The notes under the pieces: model-generated | What the model was told of the DNA's origin: nothing | Database searches by the model: none | The model's input: only the letters and a program-made list of their open reading frames with translations | Program-made: the position numbers and the translations under genes | DNA from: Ceratopteris richardii | Lineage: Eukaryota; Streptophyta; Polypodiopsida; Polypodiales; Pteridaceae | DNA length: 64,000 nucleotides | Assembly (NCBI GenBank): GCA_020310875.1 | Contig: CM035423.1 | Span: 129,673,638-129,737,637 of the forward strand | Direction of reading: 5' to 3' | Shown here: positions 44,480 to 55,986 of the stretch, in pieces | Numbering within the stretch: the stretch's first letter is position 1 | How the letters are laid out: each line of letters begins with the position of its first letter

Positions 44480-45290
44480 AAGAAGTCCCTAAGTTACATG
44501 TTGCTTTAGTTGGTTAAAGGCCGTTCATCAATCCAATTGAATTGCCTGGAGGATACATGCATCAATCTATTAAGTGGAACCGCTACATGAGCCAAATTAA
44601 GTGTATACATTCCATCTAATCTATCCTGGATGTCTTTGTACTTCTTTAGGAGTAGTGAGGGCTTGGGCTTTCTGAATAGCTGGCACTTTATCACAATTAA
44701 TAGCGATACCTTCTTTATAAATAATATAATCCAAGAGATTTCCACAACTAACTTCAGGAAAAAACTTCAAAGAGTTTAACTACACCTTTACTTCTCGACA
44801 ACATTGAAAACAAAGTTATAAATGGTGGAGATGTAAATGCATAAATCCTAAAATTGAGAAATCATCTAGGAAAATTGATGAGAAATCTATGAGTTATGGA
44901 GACAAGATTTCTTGCATGCATCTATGGAAGGTGCTAGATGCATTTTTCAATCCAAACCACCTAATTTTAAATGAAAAAAAACTCCGCTTGGTAATGAAAG
45001 TGGTTTTGGGAATATCATATTTTTCCATGCATACCTAATTATAGCTAGTAAACCCATGCATAAAGAATACATCTCACGACTAGTAATTTGATTAAGCATA
45101 CTATCTAAAAAAGGCACGGGGAAAATATCTAGGTAGAGTAGCATTGAGTTTCTTGTAGACTACACAAATGGGTAATTGATTATTGTTTTTAAGAACGATC
45201 ACAATAGGTGATAGCCATTTTTGATTTTCCATAAGAACTATGAATCCCAATTTTAATAATCGATCAATTTTTTTTTATTAGTTAATGTAA
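44480..45290 (-). pseudogene. Gypsy remnant I, reverse transcriptase region
   Basis: Minus-strand text matches Ty3/Gypsy RT in order: a PIVIVLKNNNQLP-like palm start (about 45200), PFLDSMLNQI (about 45090), a FLDDF active-site-like block (about 44840), then the connection with YKEGIAINCDKVPAIQ-like text and LNLAHVAVPLNRLM (about 44560). Heavily broken. It is a different lineage from Gypsy B by its text. Its gag is not seen between here and the primer site at 46339. Confidence 0.7.
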
Positions 45291-45339
45291 TTCGGGTTCA
45301 TTATGTTACTTTATTGTAGAATGATGCTAGGTTTTGATG

Positions 45340-46000
45340 CTACGTACTTGGGTACCTAGTGGGGTTTTCATGATACATGACACTTGAGAGGTCTTATTAT
45401 ATACGATACTCAATATGAAGCAATATCAGATACTTGAGGTCCCTACAATACACGATAATTGACCTTCCACAATACTTGAGTCTCGATACATGATACACTT
45501 CCAAGATCGGCCACACATGATACTTGAGGTATTGCAAATACATGATACTTGAAGTGATGATACTCAATTAGGCAATACACTATACCAAAGTATCACAATA
45601 CACCCTAGAAGTGAGGTGTCAGCGATACATGATACCTACCAAGTATCATTGACACATGGGAATTTGGTCTCACGATACCAAACTCAACTGATGGTGATAT
45701 TTGGATTTTTATAAGTCCAAATTAAACAATTTGTTTTTACTTGTGTGTTCTTTGTGATGTTCTTGTCACCCCTATGTACTTCTATCTTGGAAATTCCAAC
45801 CTCACGATACTCGAGTGGTGTCTTGTTTCCTCATGTGAGTGATCAAGCAAGAAAAGGCTATTTCTACTATGTAGAGCTCACTTCAATGAGTATTCCTTTA
45901 AGTTTTTAGCACTTGATTTGTGCTATGTTCCAAGTTCTAAGTGATACTAGCTTTGTGATGCTAATCCGTCTGTGCTCTCTCCACGATACTTGCACTAAGA
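45340..46000. repeat. Scattered GATACTTGAG-type motif field
   Basis: About 15 to 20 occurrences of GATAC or its complement GTATC, often within CATGATACTTGAG. They are densest at 45370-45670, with outliers near 45800 and 45990. Irregular spacing. The position corresponds to the leader side of Gypsy remnant I. Confidence 0.7.
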
Positions 46001-46186
46001 AGTGATTTGAAAATGTGGTGTTTTTGGGCTTTTAGTCTCTCGCCAAGGCCAATGACTCACAGAAAAGGAAAGCATTTTTTTGGTTTTTTTGAAGTGTTGG
46101 TTGTCATATCCTACTTCCAAGCTCTCTTTCCTACCTCCTAAAACCCTTAATTATCCACTTCTAACCTAATCCTAAAAACTTGTCAC

Positions 46187-46198
46187 ACACACACACAC
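46187..46198. repeat. CA microsatellite
   Basis: Short pure CA run. Similar runs occur near 46803 and 49328-49352 at the start of the two tandem copies, where the second is longer. Confidence 0.9.
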
Positions 46199-46338
46199 AT
46201 GATGTGTATGAAGCAACAAGTGCAAGCAAACTGTGACTTGCTAAGATACTGAATTTTACTTCCTCACAATCACTATCTTCACAACAACACTTTAACTATC
46301 ATGTAAGCACCTTGAATTAGGTCCAGATCTCCGGAAAT

Positions 46339-47060
46339 GGCACCAAAAATGTGTGTACCTAGACTTACAAGGTCTTTGATATTTACGATGAAAGAGACTA
46401 CACCTCAATCATCCAACAAATGCATATAGTGGTGGTTTGATACACACCTTAAATTATCAAACCAAGAGCATGAACCCATCACGTGCATGAAAACATGTGC
46501 TTAAATAATGGTTAATGTGGGGAAGGGATAAGTAATGCATGCAAATAGGGAACATCCACCTCACATGACACCTTTTACACCAAAGTGTGTATCACAATAC
46601 TTGGTGCAGAAATAGACCCAAATTAGGCAATATCTCCTAGATCTAATACCCGAATATAGTCAATAATAGATTCTTTTCAAAGCTCTTGATGAGACACATC
46701 CAATGGCATTTTCAGCTTGATTGGATCTTTGTGCTTCAAGTTATGGAAAAAAAATAGAGTTGTGGGAATCATCTACTCTCATTTCAAGAATTCCTACACT
46801 TCACACACACACAATAGTAGCGAAAAAAGATGGGGAGAGGGTAGAAAACACATCTAAACACACATTTCATGCCTCAGTCACACACAAAAGGTCATGAAGA
46901 AGAAGGTACATAGGCAAAAAGAATTAAATTTGAGATTTCAAAAGTAAGCTCTTGATTATGGCAAAAAGTCTTTACAATTGAGTCACAAGTGCCTTATGTA
47001 CATGTGCCCTAATTTTGGTCTTTTCACACATGAGACCGGCACTTCCTCTAAAAATCTCTA
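46339..47060 (-). repeat. Primer site and probable LTR of Gypsy I
   Basis: On the minus strand TTTTTGGTGCCATTTCCGG follows a sequence ending GTACACA, the same layout as the LTR/primer junctions of B and H. The LTR would begin at about 46350 and run right; its far end is not clear. The tandem duplication starts inside it at 46746. Confidence 0.5.
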
Positions 47061-47204
47061 AATTCCTATTATAGGGGTTATGCACCTAGAGGACTCCTCT
47101 ATTGCATTTATAAGGCTTCATAATGCTTGTGGATGGATTTTAAGAAAAGAAAATGGGCATTTTTTTGAAAATTTCGTAGGTCTTCTTTTCTTCTCTTTGT
47201 TCAT

Positions 47205-47530
47205 ATGCTTTCTGATCTCTCTTGTCTTCAGTCCTCTACAACAATGGTGTATAATTCTAGGTTGGGACCTCATCAAGATACGTTAAAACTAAGATATAAA
47301 GGACCTTATCATATTGTTGAAGATTTAGGGCAAGGGACTTTAATTATGGCAGATATGTTTGGAACCAAGTTGGAGAAACCAATTAATGGATTTAGATTGA
47401 AGAAATTTCAAGGTAAGCCACCAGATTTTGATTGGTCTAATATGGCATGGGTACAAGTGGAACAATCACTTGATGAGCCAATAGCTAGTCAATCGGATGA
47501 GATTTGGAACTTTTCAAGGTTAAAGGTACA
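47205..47530 (+). pseudogene. Gypsy integrase C-terminal remnant (copy 1)
   Basis: Plus-strand text LKLRYKGPYHIVEDLGQG, then LIMADMFGTKLEKPINGFRL, matches the end of plant Gypsy integrase, where a GPY motif is followed by a DG-x-VNG-x-RLK-like block. No integrase core is present to its left; that side is the minus-strand LTR of I. Confidence 0.72.
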
Positions 47531-47769
47531 CTTTATCGGATTGTGTTGTATCAAAATTTTTTGGATCAAATATTTTATGTGACTTCCAATTTTTAAGGGA
47601 TACCCTAACATGCGAGAAAGGTGGGCACTATTTTTTTTAATTGCATTGCATTTGAGTGGATTTTTTCACAGTGTTTGTATGAGTGTGAGTTCCCTTGGCA
47701 TACAAGAGCTCATGTACATTCATTTGTATTGGGTGTGTGCACTCACTGATCAAGTTGTAGCAAGCATGC

Positions 47770-49271
47770 CAAATCCATAGAATATTACGGGGTCACAATC
47801 AGGACTTGATGGAGAACAACACAAAGTAATGAAGAAGAGGTTGCACAGGAAGACTCTTGCAGTGAGGGAGGAAGATAGTGGTAGGGAGGAAGAAGAGAAT
47901 GTTGCTGATGAAGAGGAAGGAATTTCTACGCAACTATCAATAGGAAAGCTTGCGCAATCAGTAATTGACATGTACACTGATTTTAAGGTAGAACTTGATA
48001 GTCAAGAACTTGTGAATATCATGTGGTTGTAATAGGTTGGATTGTATAAGTTTGCATCATTGCCTTGGGATAGGTGGAAGAAAAATTATTATGCAAAATC
48101 CTAGGTAGATAAATTGGGGAAGAAAAAGGGCCATATTTATGCAAAGGTGATTTTGACAACTAAAATGGTTGCAAAAGGTTCTAAATTTCCTTATGTGGCA
48201 GATGTATTGATTCCAAAATGTCCAAAAGACACTTTAAGAAAGGAATATGGTCCAAAGGAAGGAAGCAGATAGTATTATATACTAATGAATGTTAGTTATG
48301 CTAGGAGTGAGTAGTTGAAGTGATATTTGGAAAGAATGTACTTTATCATCAAATTTGATTATATGTCTAAAGAAAATTATGCTCCATTATGCTGGGCCAA
48401 AAAGGCTGACAAGATGAGTTGGGTTCATTGATTTTATGACAAATTATATGGATAATTTTTTTTGTTGGATAAGAGGAACACTTAGTCTAATAGTAGTTCA
48501 TGTGTATACTTAGCTTCAAGTTTTTAGCATGCGCAAAAGGTTGATACATGTGAAATTATGTGGCCTGTAAAAATTGATCAAGGGCAGCACACAGAGTTAG
48601 AGGTGGAAGAGAAATTGGATTTGACTAATCGTGATTTAGATAAACAAGAAGTATATAAAAATCTAATAAATTCAAGGTATAGTCTACAAGAATTTCTTTC
48701 AGTGATTCATAAAAATCACGCCATATAGGATGCTGATGAATTACAAGTACAACTAGTATTGGAAGTAGCAGAATCTTCAACTCCAACAGTTTTGGGAGAA
48801 AGTTTTAAATTATCAAAGAGAAGGAAAATGGATTTAGGGACAAACAAGATAGTGTGGAAGCTTGAGTTTGAGGAAACAGTTCATCATTCTAACTTTGTTG
48901 TAAAGGATGTACACAATGCTCATCAATGTTAGAGGCATTACAACAATTTATAGATAAGTAGTAGGTACAGTTACAGGAGCAGAGGTTGCTAAATGATATT
49001 TTGAATTCAAAAGAATATCAAACAAGAAATATGTAGGTAAAATAACTGGAAGGAGAGTTGAAGCAAATTAAAGAGAAACATATGGTTGATATGACAAATC
49101 AGTTGAAGCAGCATGCATTTGAGGTGGCAAGTGTAAGGAAGTCATTGGAAGTGTTTAAAGAAGGGGCGAGGAAAATGGAAGAAAGACTCAAATTCGAATT
49201 AAAGAGATTGGAAGAAATCAATGTAGAGTTCTAAGTTGATAGTGAAAATGATGAAGCACAAATGGCAACCA
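47770..49271 (+). pseudogene. Unrecognised coding fossil, acidic then coiled-coil (copy 1)
   Basis: Plus-strand text downstream of the integrase tail: an acidic patch (REEDSGREEEENVADEEEG, about 47865), a hydrophobic/basic middle part (YVADVLIPKCPKDTLRKEYG, about 48195), then a Glu/Lys/Gln-rich coiled-coil end (KQLKEKHMV-like, about 49070-49220). It has many breaks. It could be an extra ORF of a Gypsy element, or the start of the next element; the retropepsin-like remnant at 53059 follows on the same strand. No family recognised. Confidence 0.5.
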
Positions 49272-49276
49272 CAGAT

Positions 49277-51772
49277 GAAAAAAATAGAGTGGTGGGAATC
49301 ATCTACTCTCATTTCAAGAATTTCTACACTTCACACACACACACACACACACAATAGTAGCGAAAAAAGATGGGGAGAGGGTAGAAAACACATCTAAACA
49401 CACATTTCATGCCTCAGTCACACACAAAAGGTCATGAAGAAGAAGGTACATAGGCAAAAAGAATTAAATTTGAGATTTCAAAAGTAAGCTCTTGATTATG
49501 GCAAAAAGTCTTTACAATTGAGTCACAAGTGCCTTATGTACATGTGCCCTAATTTTGGTCTTTTCACACATGAGACCGGCACTTCCTCTAAAAATCTCTA
49601 AATTCCTATTATAGGGGTTATGCACCTAGAGGACTCCTCTATTGCATTTATAAGGCTTCATAATGCTTGTGGATGGATTTTAAGAAAAGAAAATGGGCAT
49701 TTTTTTGAAAATTTCGTAGGTCGTCTTTTCTTCTCTTTGTTCATATGCTTTCTGATCTCTCTTGTCTTCAGTCCTCTACAACAATGGTGTATAATTCTAG
49801 GTTGGGACCTTATCAAGATACGTTAAAACTAAGATATAAAGGACCTTATCATATTGTTGAAGATTTAGGGCAAGGGACTTTAATTATGGCAGATATGTTT
49901 GGAACCAAGTTGGAGAAACCAATTAATGGATTTAGATTGAAGAGATTTCAAGGTAAGCCACCAGATTTTGATTGGTCTACTATGGCATGGGTACAAGTGG
50001 AACAATCACTTGATGAGCCAATAGCTAGTCAATCGGATGAGATTTGGAACTTTTAAAGGTTAAAGGTACATTTTATCGGATTGTGTTGTATCAAAATTTT
50101 TTGGATCAAATATTTTATGTGACTTCCAATTTTTAAGGGATACCCTAACATGCGAGAAACGTGGGCACTATTTTTTTTAATTGCATTGCATTTGAGTGGA
50201 TTTTTTCACAGTGTTTGTATGAGTGTGAGTTGCCTTGGCATACAAGAGCTCATGTACATTCATTTGTATTGGGTCTGTGCACTCACTGATCAAGTTGTAG
50301 CAAGCATGCCAAATCCATAGAATATTGCGGGGTCACAATCAAGAGTTGATGGAGAACAACACAAAGTAATGAAGAAGAGGTTGCACAGGAAGACTCTTGC
50401 AGTGAGGGAGGAAGATAGTGGTAGGGAGGAAGAAGAGAATGTTGCTGATGAAGAGGAAGGAATTTCTACGCAACTATCAATAGGAAAGCTTGCGCAATCA
50501 GTAATTGACATGTACACTGATTTTAAGGTAGAACTTGATAGTCAAGAACTTGTGAATATCATGTGGTTGTAATAGGTTGGATTGTATAAGTTTGCATCAT
50601 TGCCTTGGGATAGGTGGAAGAAAGATTATTATGCAAAATCCTAGGTAGATAAATTGGGGAAGAAAAAGGGCCATATTTATTCCAAATTTCCTTATGTGGC
50701 AGATGTATTGATTCCAAAATGTCCAAAAGACACTTTAAGAAAGGAATATGGTCCAAAGGAAGGAAGCAGATAGTATTATATACTAATGAATGTTAGTTAT
50801 GCTAGGAGTGAGTAGTTGAAGTGATATTTGGAAAGAATGTACTTTATCATCAAATTTGATCATATGTCTAAAGAAAATTATGCTCCATTATGCTAGGCCA
50901 AAAAGGCTGACAAGATGAGTTGGGTTCATTGATTTTATGACAAATTATATGGATAATTTTTTTTGTTGGATAAGAGGAACACTTAGTCTAATAGTAGTTC
51001 GTGTGTATACTTAGCTTCAAGTTTTTAGCATGCGCAAAAGGTTGATACATGTGAAATTATGTGGCCTGTAAAAATTGATCAAGGGCAGCACACAGAGTTA
51101 GAGGTGGAAGAGAAATTGGATTTGACTAATCGTGATTTAGATAAACAAGAAGTATATAAAAATCTAATAAATTCAAGGTATAGTCTACAAGAATTTCTTT
51201 CAGTGATTCATAAAAATCACGCCATATAGGATGCTGAAGAATTACAAGTACAACTAGTATTGGAAGTAGCAGAATCTTCAACTCCAACAGTTTTGGGAGA
51301 AAGTTTTAAATTATCAAAGAGAAGGAAAATGAATTTAGGGACAAACAAGATAGTGTGGAAGCTTGAGTTTGAGGAAACGGTTCATCATTCTAACTTTGTT
51401 GTAAAGGATGTACACAATGCTCATCAATGTTAGAGGCATTACAACAGTTTATAGATAAGTAGTAGGTACAGTTACAGGAGCAGAGGTTGCTAAATGATAT
51501 TTTGAATTCAAAAGAATATCAAACAAGAAATATGTAGGTATAATAACTGGAAGGAGAGTTGAAGCAAATTAAAGAGAAACATATGGTTGATATGACAAAT
51601 CAGTTGAAGCAGCATGCATTTGAGGTGGCAAGTGTAAGGAAGTCATTGGAAGTGTTTAAAGAAGGGGCGAGGAAAATGGAAGAAAGACTCAAATTCGAAT
51701 TAAAGAGATTGGAAGAAATCAATGTAGAGTTCTAAGTTGATAGTGAAAATGATGAAGCACAGATGGCAACCA
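49277..51772 (+). repeat. Tandem duplication, copy 2
   Basis: Second copy, 2496 bp. It differs from copy 1 by scattered substitutions, a longer CA run near 49328-49352 and a short length difference near 50672. Its right end continues into sequence (51773 onwards) that reads as the natural continuation of the coiled-coil fossil, so copy 1 is probably the duplicate end. Confidence 0.95.
49745..50056 (+). pseudogene. Gypsy integrase C-terminal remnant (copy 2)
   Basis: The duplicate of 47205-47530 with a few substitutions; same GPYHIVEDLGQG and PINGFRL blocks. Confidence 0.72.
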
Positions 51773-52300
51773 TTACAAGTATTAGAAAAGTAGATGTTGC
51801 AACAAGAAGAATTGGATCTTAATGCAGTGTTGATGGCTTAATGGGATGTTTGAGTTCTAAAGCAGCAAATACATTCTAAAATGTACAGTAGGTGGGGAAT
51901 AATTGAGGAAAAAATGTAATGATTTATGATCCTTATGAAGTAATGAAGATAGGTTTTATCATAAAGCTTGAAGCTAAGTTGGTGGAGAAAATTAACCAAT
52001 TGTAGAAAGAAAAAGAATATCAAATTCAGTACGTTGAGCAATTGAAGAAGCAACATAGTATGCAGTTGGAAGAAAATCTCTAGGAGCTAGTTCAGTAAGA
52101 AGAAAGACATGTATAAGTTTTAAATGTGAAGTAGATTGAGAAATCAATGGTCAATCCATCACAAGAGGGAGTGGTAGAGAAATTTCAAGTTATAATGAGA
52201 ATACAAATTGCTGAATTTATAGAGACAGGGAAGTAGTACAAAGAGTAACAATGACAACAAAGTTTTCATATGGCCAACATTTGGATCAAGGGATCTATGA
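50310..52300 (+). pseudogene. Unrecognised coding fossil (copy 2, longer)
   Basis: The same fossil in the second duplication copy. Past 51772 it runs on with more coiled-coil-like text (IIKLEAKLVEKINQL, about 51960; YVEQLKKQHSMQLEE, about 52030). Heavily broken. Confidence 0.5.
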
Positions 52301-53050
52301 GTCCGAGTTTGATTTTCGCAAAATCCTCCACCCAACTATGACATATGTTGAACCTTAGTTAAAAGTGTTTGTGAATGAGTATTATTTAGTCTTATATTTG
52401 AAATACTACTTAGTTAGATATTTAGAAAGTTTGGTGAATGGGATATGTGCTGACTCAGATATTGCTTAGCCAAATTTTGTTATAGTTATTTGTAATCAAA
52501 TTTTATCACAAAGTCTTGGGGCTTAATAGTTTTTTTTCACTTATTGTCGATGTGTTTTGCCTATTTAAAGGAAGATGGTGTGTCTGAGTAGCAGGACTAT
52601 TGAAAGGGAATGACATAATATTTTTTAGTAGATCAATGTATGACCCATTCTGATGTGTATGACCATTTGCATATAGATTGAGTCAAATTATATGATTCAG
52701 TGTATGTGATATCTAAGCACAATCTATTTTTTGTGCTCTACCTAAAATTTTCCATGAGGTAGTTGTTTATGTGTTGCTAAATCCCAATAGGGCCTATGAT
52801 CATTAATAGAATATCGACTAGTGGTTTGTGCAATTTGCCACTATAGAAGGAGAGGTGTCGCCCAATTACATAAGTGGTTTCCAAGTCAAGATCTATCAAG
52901 AGACTTTAACAGAAGATATGCTTAAAAAACTCAATGTGACCAAGAAACATAGAGAGGAAGAGAAGAGAATATGAGAAGAGGCACAAGCTGAAGCTCTAGA
53001 ATGCATCAAATGAATGAAACTAAGATGACAGGGCATAAGCCATTTTAGGA
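52301..53050 (+). other. Decayed coding-like stretch
   Basis: Plus-strand text with hydrophobic segments (about 52360-52520) and a charged end leading into the retropepsin-like remnant. I cannot assign it. Confidence 0.3.
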
Positions 53051-53058
53051 ACGATGAT

Positions 53059-53565
53059 GTGGAAAGGATTCATCTTGTGAATGCCCTTCCCCAATCCAAT
53101 GCCCCTAGATATCATGTGGCAATGTGTTATACCACTCCTAGCATTATTGTTCAAGGACCATTCATTTTCCTTGAGTTAGGACAAGGCACTACACTTAAGA
53201 TGATTAGGGTCTTGATTGATTCAAGAGTTGCCACAAGTTCCATTGGGTATTCTTGTTGTCAAGATATGAACTTGCAAACAAAACCGATTGAGGATTACGT
53301 CAGAGGATTAGGAGGTGTGGAAACCCCTTGAATGGGTGAGGTGGAAGTTCCCATCTTCATACAAGACGTCCCCTTGAAAGTGAAGTTACTAATGCGCCAT
53401 GATGAAGATCTCTTTGAATCTGTAATCTTGGGTCAAGATTGGATCTATTATCATGCAGTCAACTTAAAACTCAAAAAGTTTTTTCTTCAAGTTTGGGGAA
53501 ATGAGCAATGCATTAAGGTAGAATTAGAAACTAGTTGGAACAATAATCACGGCCTCAACCCTTGA
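53059..53565 (+). pseudogene. Retropepsin-like (aspartic protease) remnant
   Basis: Plus-strand text has IRVLIDSRVATSSIGYS, where retropepsins have the D-T/S-G active site and following S/T-rich turn. VRGLGGVETP then MGEVEVPIFIQDVPLKVK follow, as in the flap strand order of plant Gypsy proteases, and VILGQDWIYYH matches the conserved LG-x-DW-L block. It is a fossil of the protease of a Gypsy element; RT is not found downstream. Confidence 0.7.
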
Positions 53566-55756
53566 TGAACAGATCATGCAACCTATGGAACTCCCTTCTT
53601 TCCCAAAGATGCATGTTGTATCAATAACTAAACTATGGATGCATGCTATTCAATAGCAACAAAAACATGAAATAAGAAGACCAACAAAGCCATGGAGAAA
53701 CCCACATGTTCCATGAGTGAAGCAGATATGGGTGCAAAAGGATGAGCAACTGATTGCTCCATCGAGTTCAACCACCATAGAAGCAAAATGAGAAACTAGG
53801 GAGACAATCAAGGAAGGAAGGAAGGGAGATATCAATCATTGAGAATATTCCAAATTTGGATACAAAAGCAATCAATGAAGGTAGTTCCACATAACTAGTA
53901 AATCTAGATGCCTAAGTTCTACTTGAGGGCCCGAATCTCCTACCATAAGCCCATAGTTTCTAGGCAGTCTCAATCCACTTCAAACCCTCATACATCTATA
54001 CATAAAGTTCTTGTATTTGACACCATGTAATTTTGTTCCTAGAACAAATTAGAAGTGGGTATCTAAATAGTGTCACGACCATATCAAACCGTCATCTCTG
54101 AAAAAAGTGTATAAACTCTTTATCATCTCTTGTAATCCCATAAGAGAAGCATGCAAATTCAACAAACCTTGTAACAAACCTTCTAAGAAAACCTTGTAAT
54201 ATACATGTACATCATTAGAATCATGCTGAGATCATGCACTCTCCAAAGTATGCAAATAGGAAATTTGGCAACTTACACTATCTCAACACAAGACAATCCA
54301 CACTCAACAATCACTTACAAAACATAGAGACATAAGGGAAACATATAATTATTGGAAAGAGAACAAATTCTTGTGAGGTTTCTTTGACAATACTAATGTG
54401 TCCTTCTTGTTATAGTAGATCGAAGAAATCACTTGCACATCTCAGTAAACAATGGTAGAAGTAGGAACTAGTTCCGTGCAAATAGACATCAATTCTCTGC
54501 CCATCAAGGAGCATACCATATAAGTATCTCCCGAGTTCCATAACTATAGGGTTACCATTCCTATCTAAGATGCTCCATCAAGATGAAGAGAGAGAGTTCT
54601 TTCTCACTCTCACTAGTCCAACGAGTTGGTTGAACCATTGGTAGTGCACTCTACATATGGGAGTCAACATTTGAATTCACTAATACATGGGGTTGGTTTC
54701 AGTTCTTCTCCAAGGAGTTTGAGGAGTTACAAAACTCGGCAAAGGTGCATAACATGGGAGAAAGAGCAGGGTTATTGCACTATTTTAGTGGGACATTATG
54801 AAAGCCAGATTCTATGAGATGCTATCACCTAATCCAGACTCTCCAACCTGGGGGACCTTCTTGATACTTTCATCATACCATCACTCCCATCTCGGAATTG
54901 AAGAGATTCAAGCCGTCTCAAACATTAGGAAGTGAAGCTTTAAATATGCAGGAAAGGCATGTCCCCACTAACAAACAGACATAGATCCTAGATGCCATGA
55001 AGAGAAGGGATGTCTTGAAAATCAATCAAATGACTGCTATCACACCTAGTTTGTTTGTACCCCTAAGAATGTGCATGCAACATTTTGCCTTCCTATGGTA
55101 GGATGGCTTCACGTAGCCCCATAAAATGATATGGTTTAGTATCTATCTAGTAGAATTAGCAAAAATAAACATCAATCTTCAACATTGGATCATTGATCAA
55201 CTTTATGTGGCAAACGCAAGATGGCACAACAAACCAGTCCTTAATGGGTGTTGTACAATCACAAAGATCATTTATAGAGGTTTGGCTTATGACATTCCTA
55301 TAGAGGGGGCTCTCACAAAAGTGACTCTACAACTCTTTAAGCAGAGAAATTCATCAATTGCTCCACAACCAAACTGCATGCATCACACAGTACCTTGTTT
55401 GCAACCATCTTGCATAGTCGCTACACTGAAAATGTCACCAACTATGACACCACCCAAAATCCATCGATTCACTATTTGCATTACGTGACCTATAGAAGCT
55501 TAGGCAGTAATGACCATAGGTGAAGCAATTGTAGTCCAACCTTTGACCCCACCAATTCCACCAAAATTTGAATTTCTAGTGACTGAAGGACTATAGGATA
55601 TGGAGACCTTTGATTTCGAACAAGTCCTTCAAGGAGTCCCATTGTCAGGTGTAGATTTTAGTTCAGAAGAGGAAGATGACCAAGAACATCTAGGTGACAT
55701 GACGAATAACAATGTATAGAGGAAGTGTGCCATGTCCACAAGGATGAAGAGGAACA
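53566..55756 (+). other. Unassigned, partly coding-like
   Basis: About 2.2 kb. A frame at 55126-55488 has no recognised similarity, and the text at about 55510-55720 is Pro-rich then acidic (SSEEEDDQEHLGD). Similar acidic text resumes after Copia G at 59810, so G appears inserted in one old coding region. Confidence 0.4.
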
Positions 55757-55986
55757 TGTTGATATATTTAGGTCGTGATGTGTGTTAACACACTAGGACC
55801 ACCGAGGCACTTTTTCCCCTCTTTAGGAGGTTTTTTCCCCCAACTTGTATATATGCCTATTGCCCTAACGGGCTACTTATCTTTGTACATTCTAGTGGTA
55901 ATACATTTAGTATTGTGTGTTGTGCTCCAAGCTTCTTCTTCTTCCTTGTGCTGTTCGTGTGCTTCCGCAGACATCTAACTCCAACA
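55757..55986 (+). repeat. 5' LTR of Copia G
   Basis: TGTTGATATATT to CTCCAACA. A TATATAT box is at about 55848. Followed by TGGTATCAGAG. Confidence 0.88.

Larger units (their letters stand above)
46746..49271 (+). repeat. Tandem duplication, copy 1
   Basis: A 2526-bp unit, nearly identical (about 98-99% by eye) to 49277-51772. It starts in an A run (AAATAGAG) and ends at ATGGCAACCA. A few bases of filler separate the copies. It includes part of the probable LTR of I, a Gypsy integrase tail and a coiled-coil coding fossil. Confidence 0.95.

Noticed and set aside
47080-47286. 68-codon frame repeated at 49620-49826
   Set aside because: The repetition is explained by the tandem duplication, and the frame overlaps the integrase tail in another frame.
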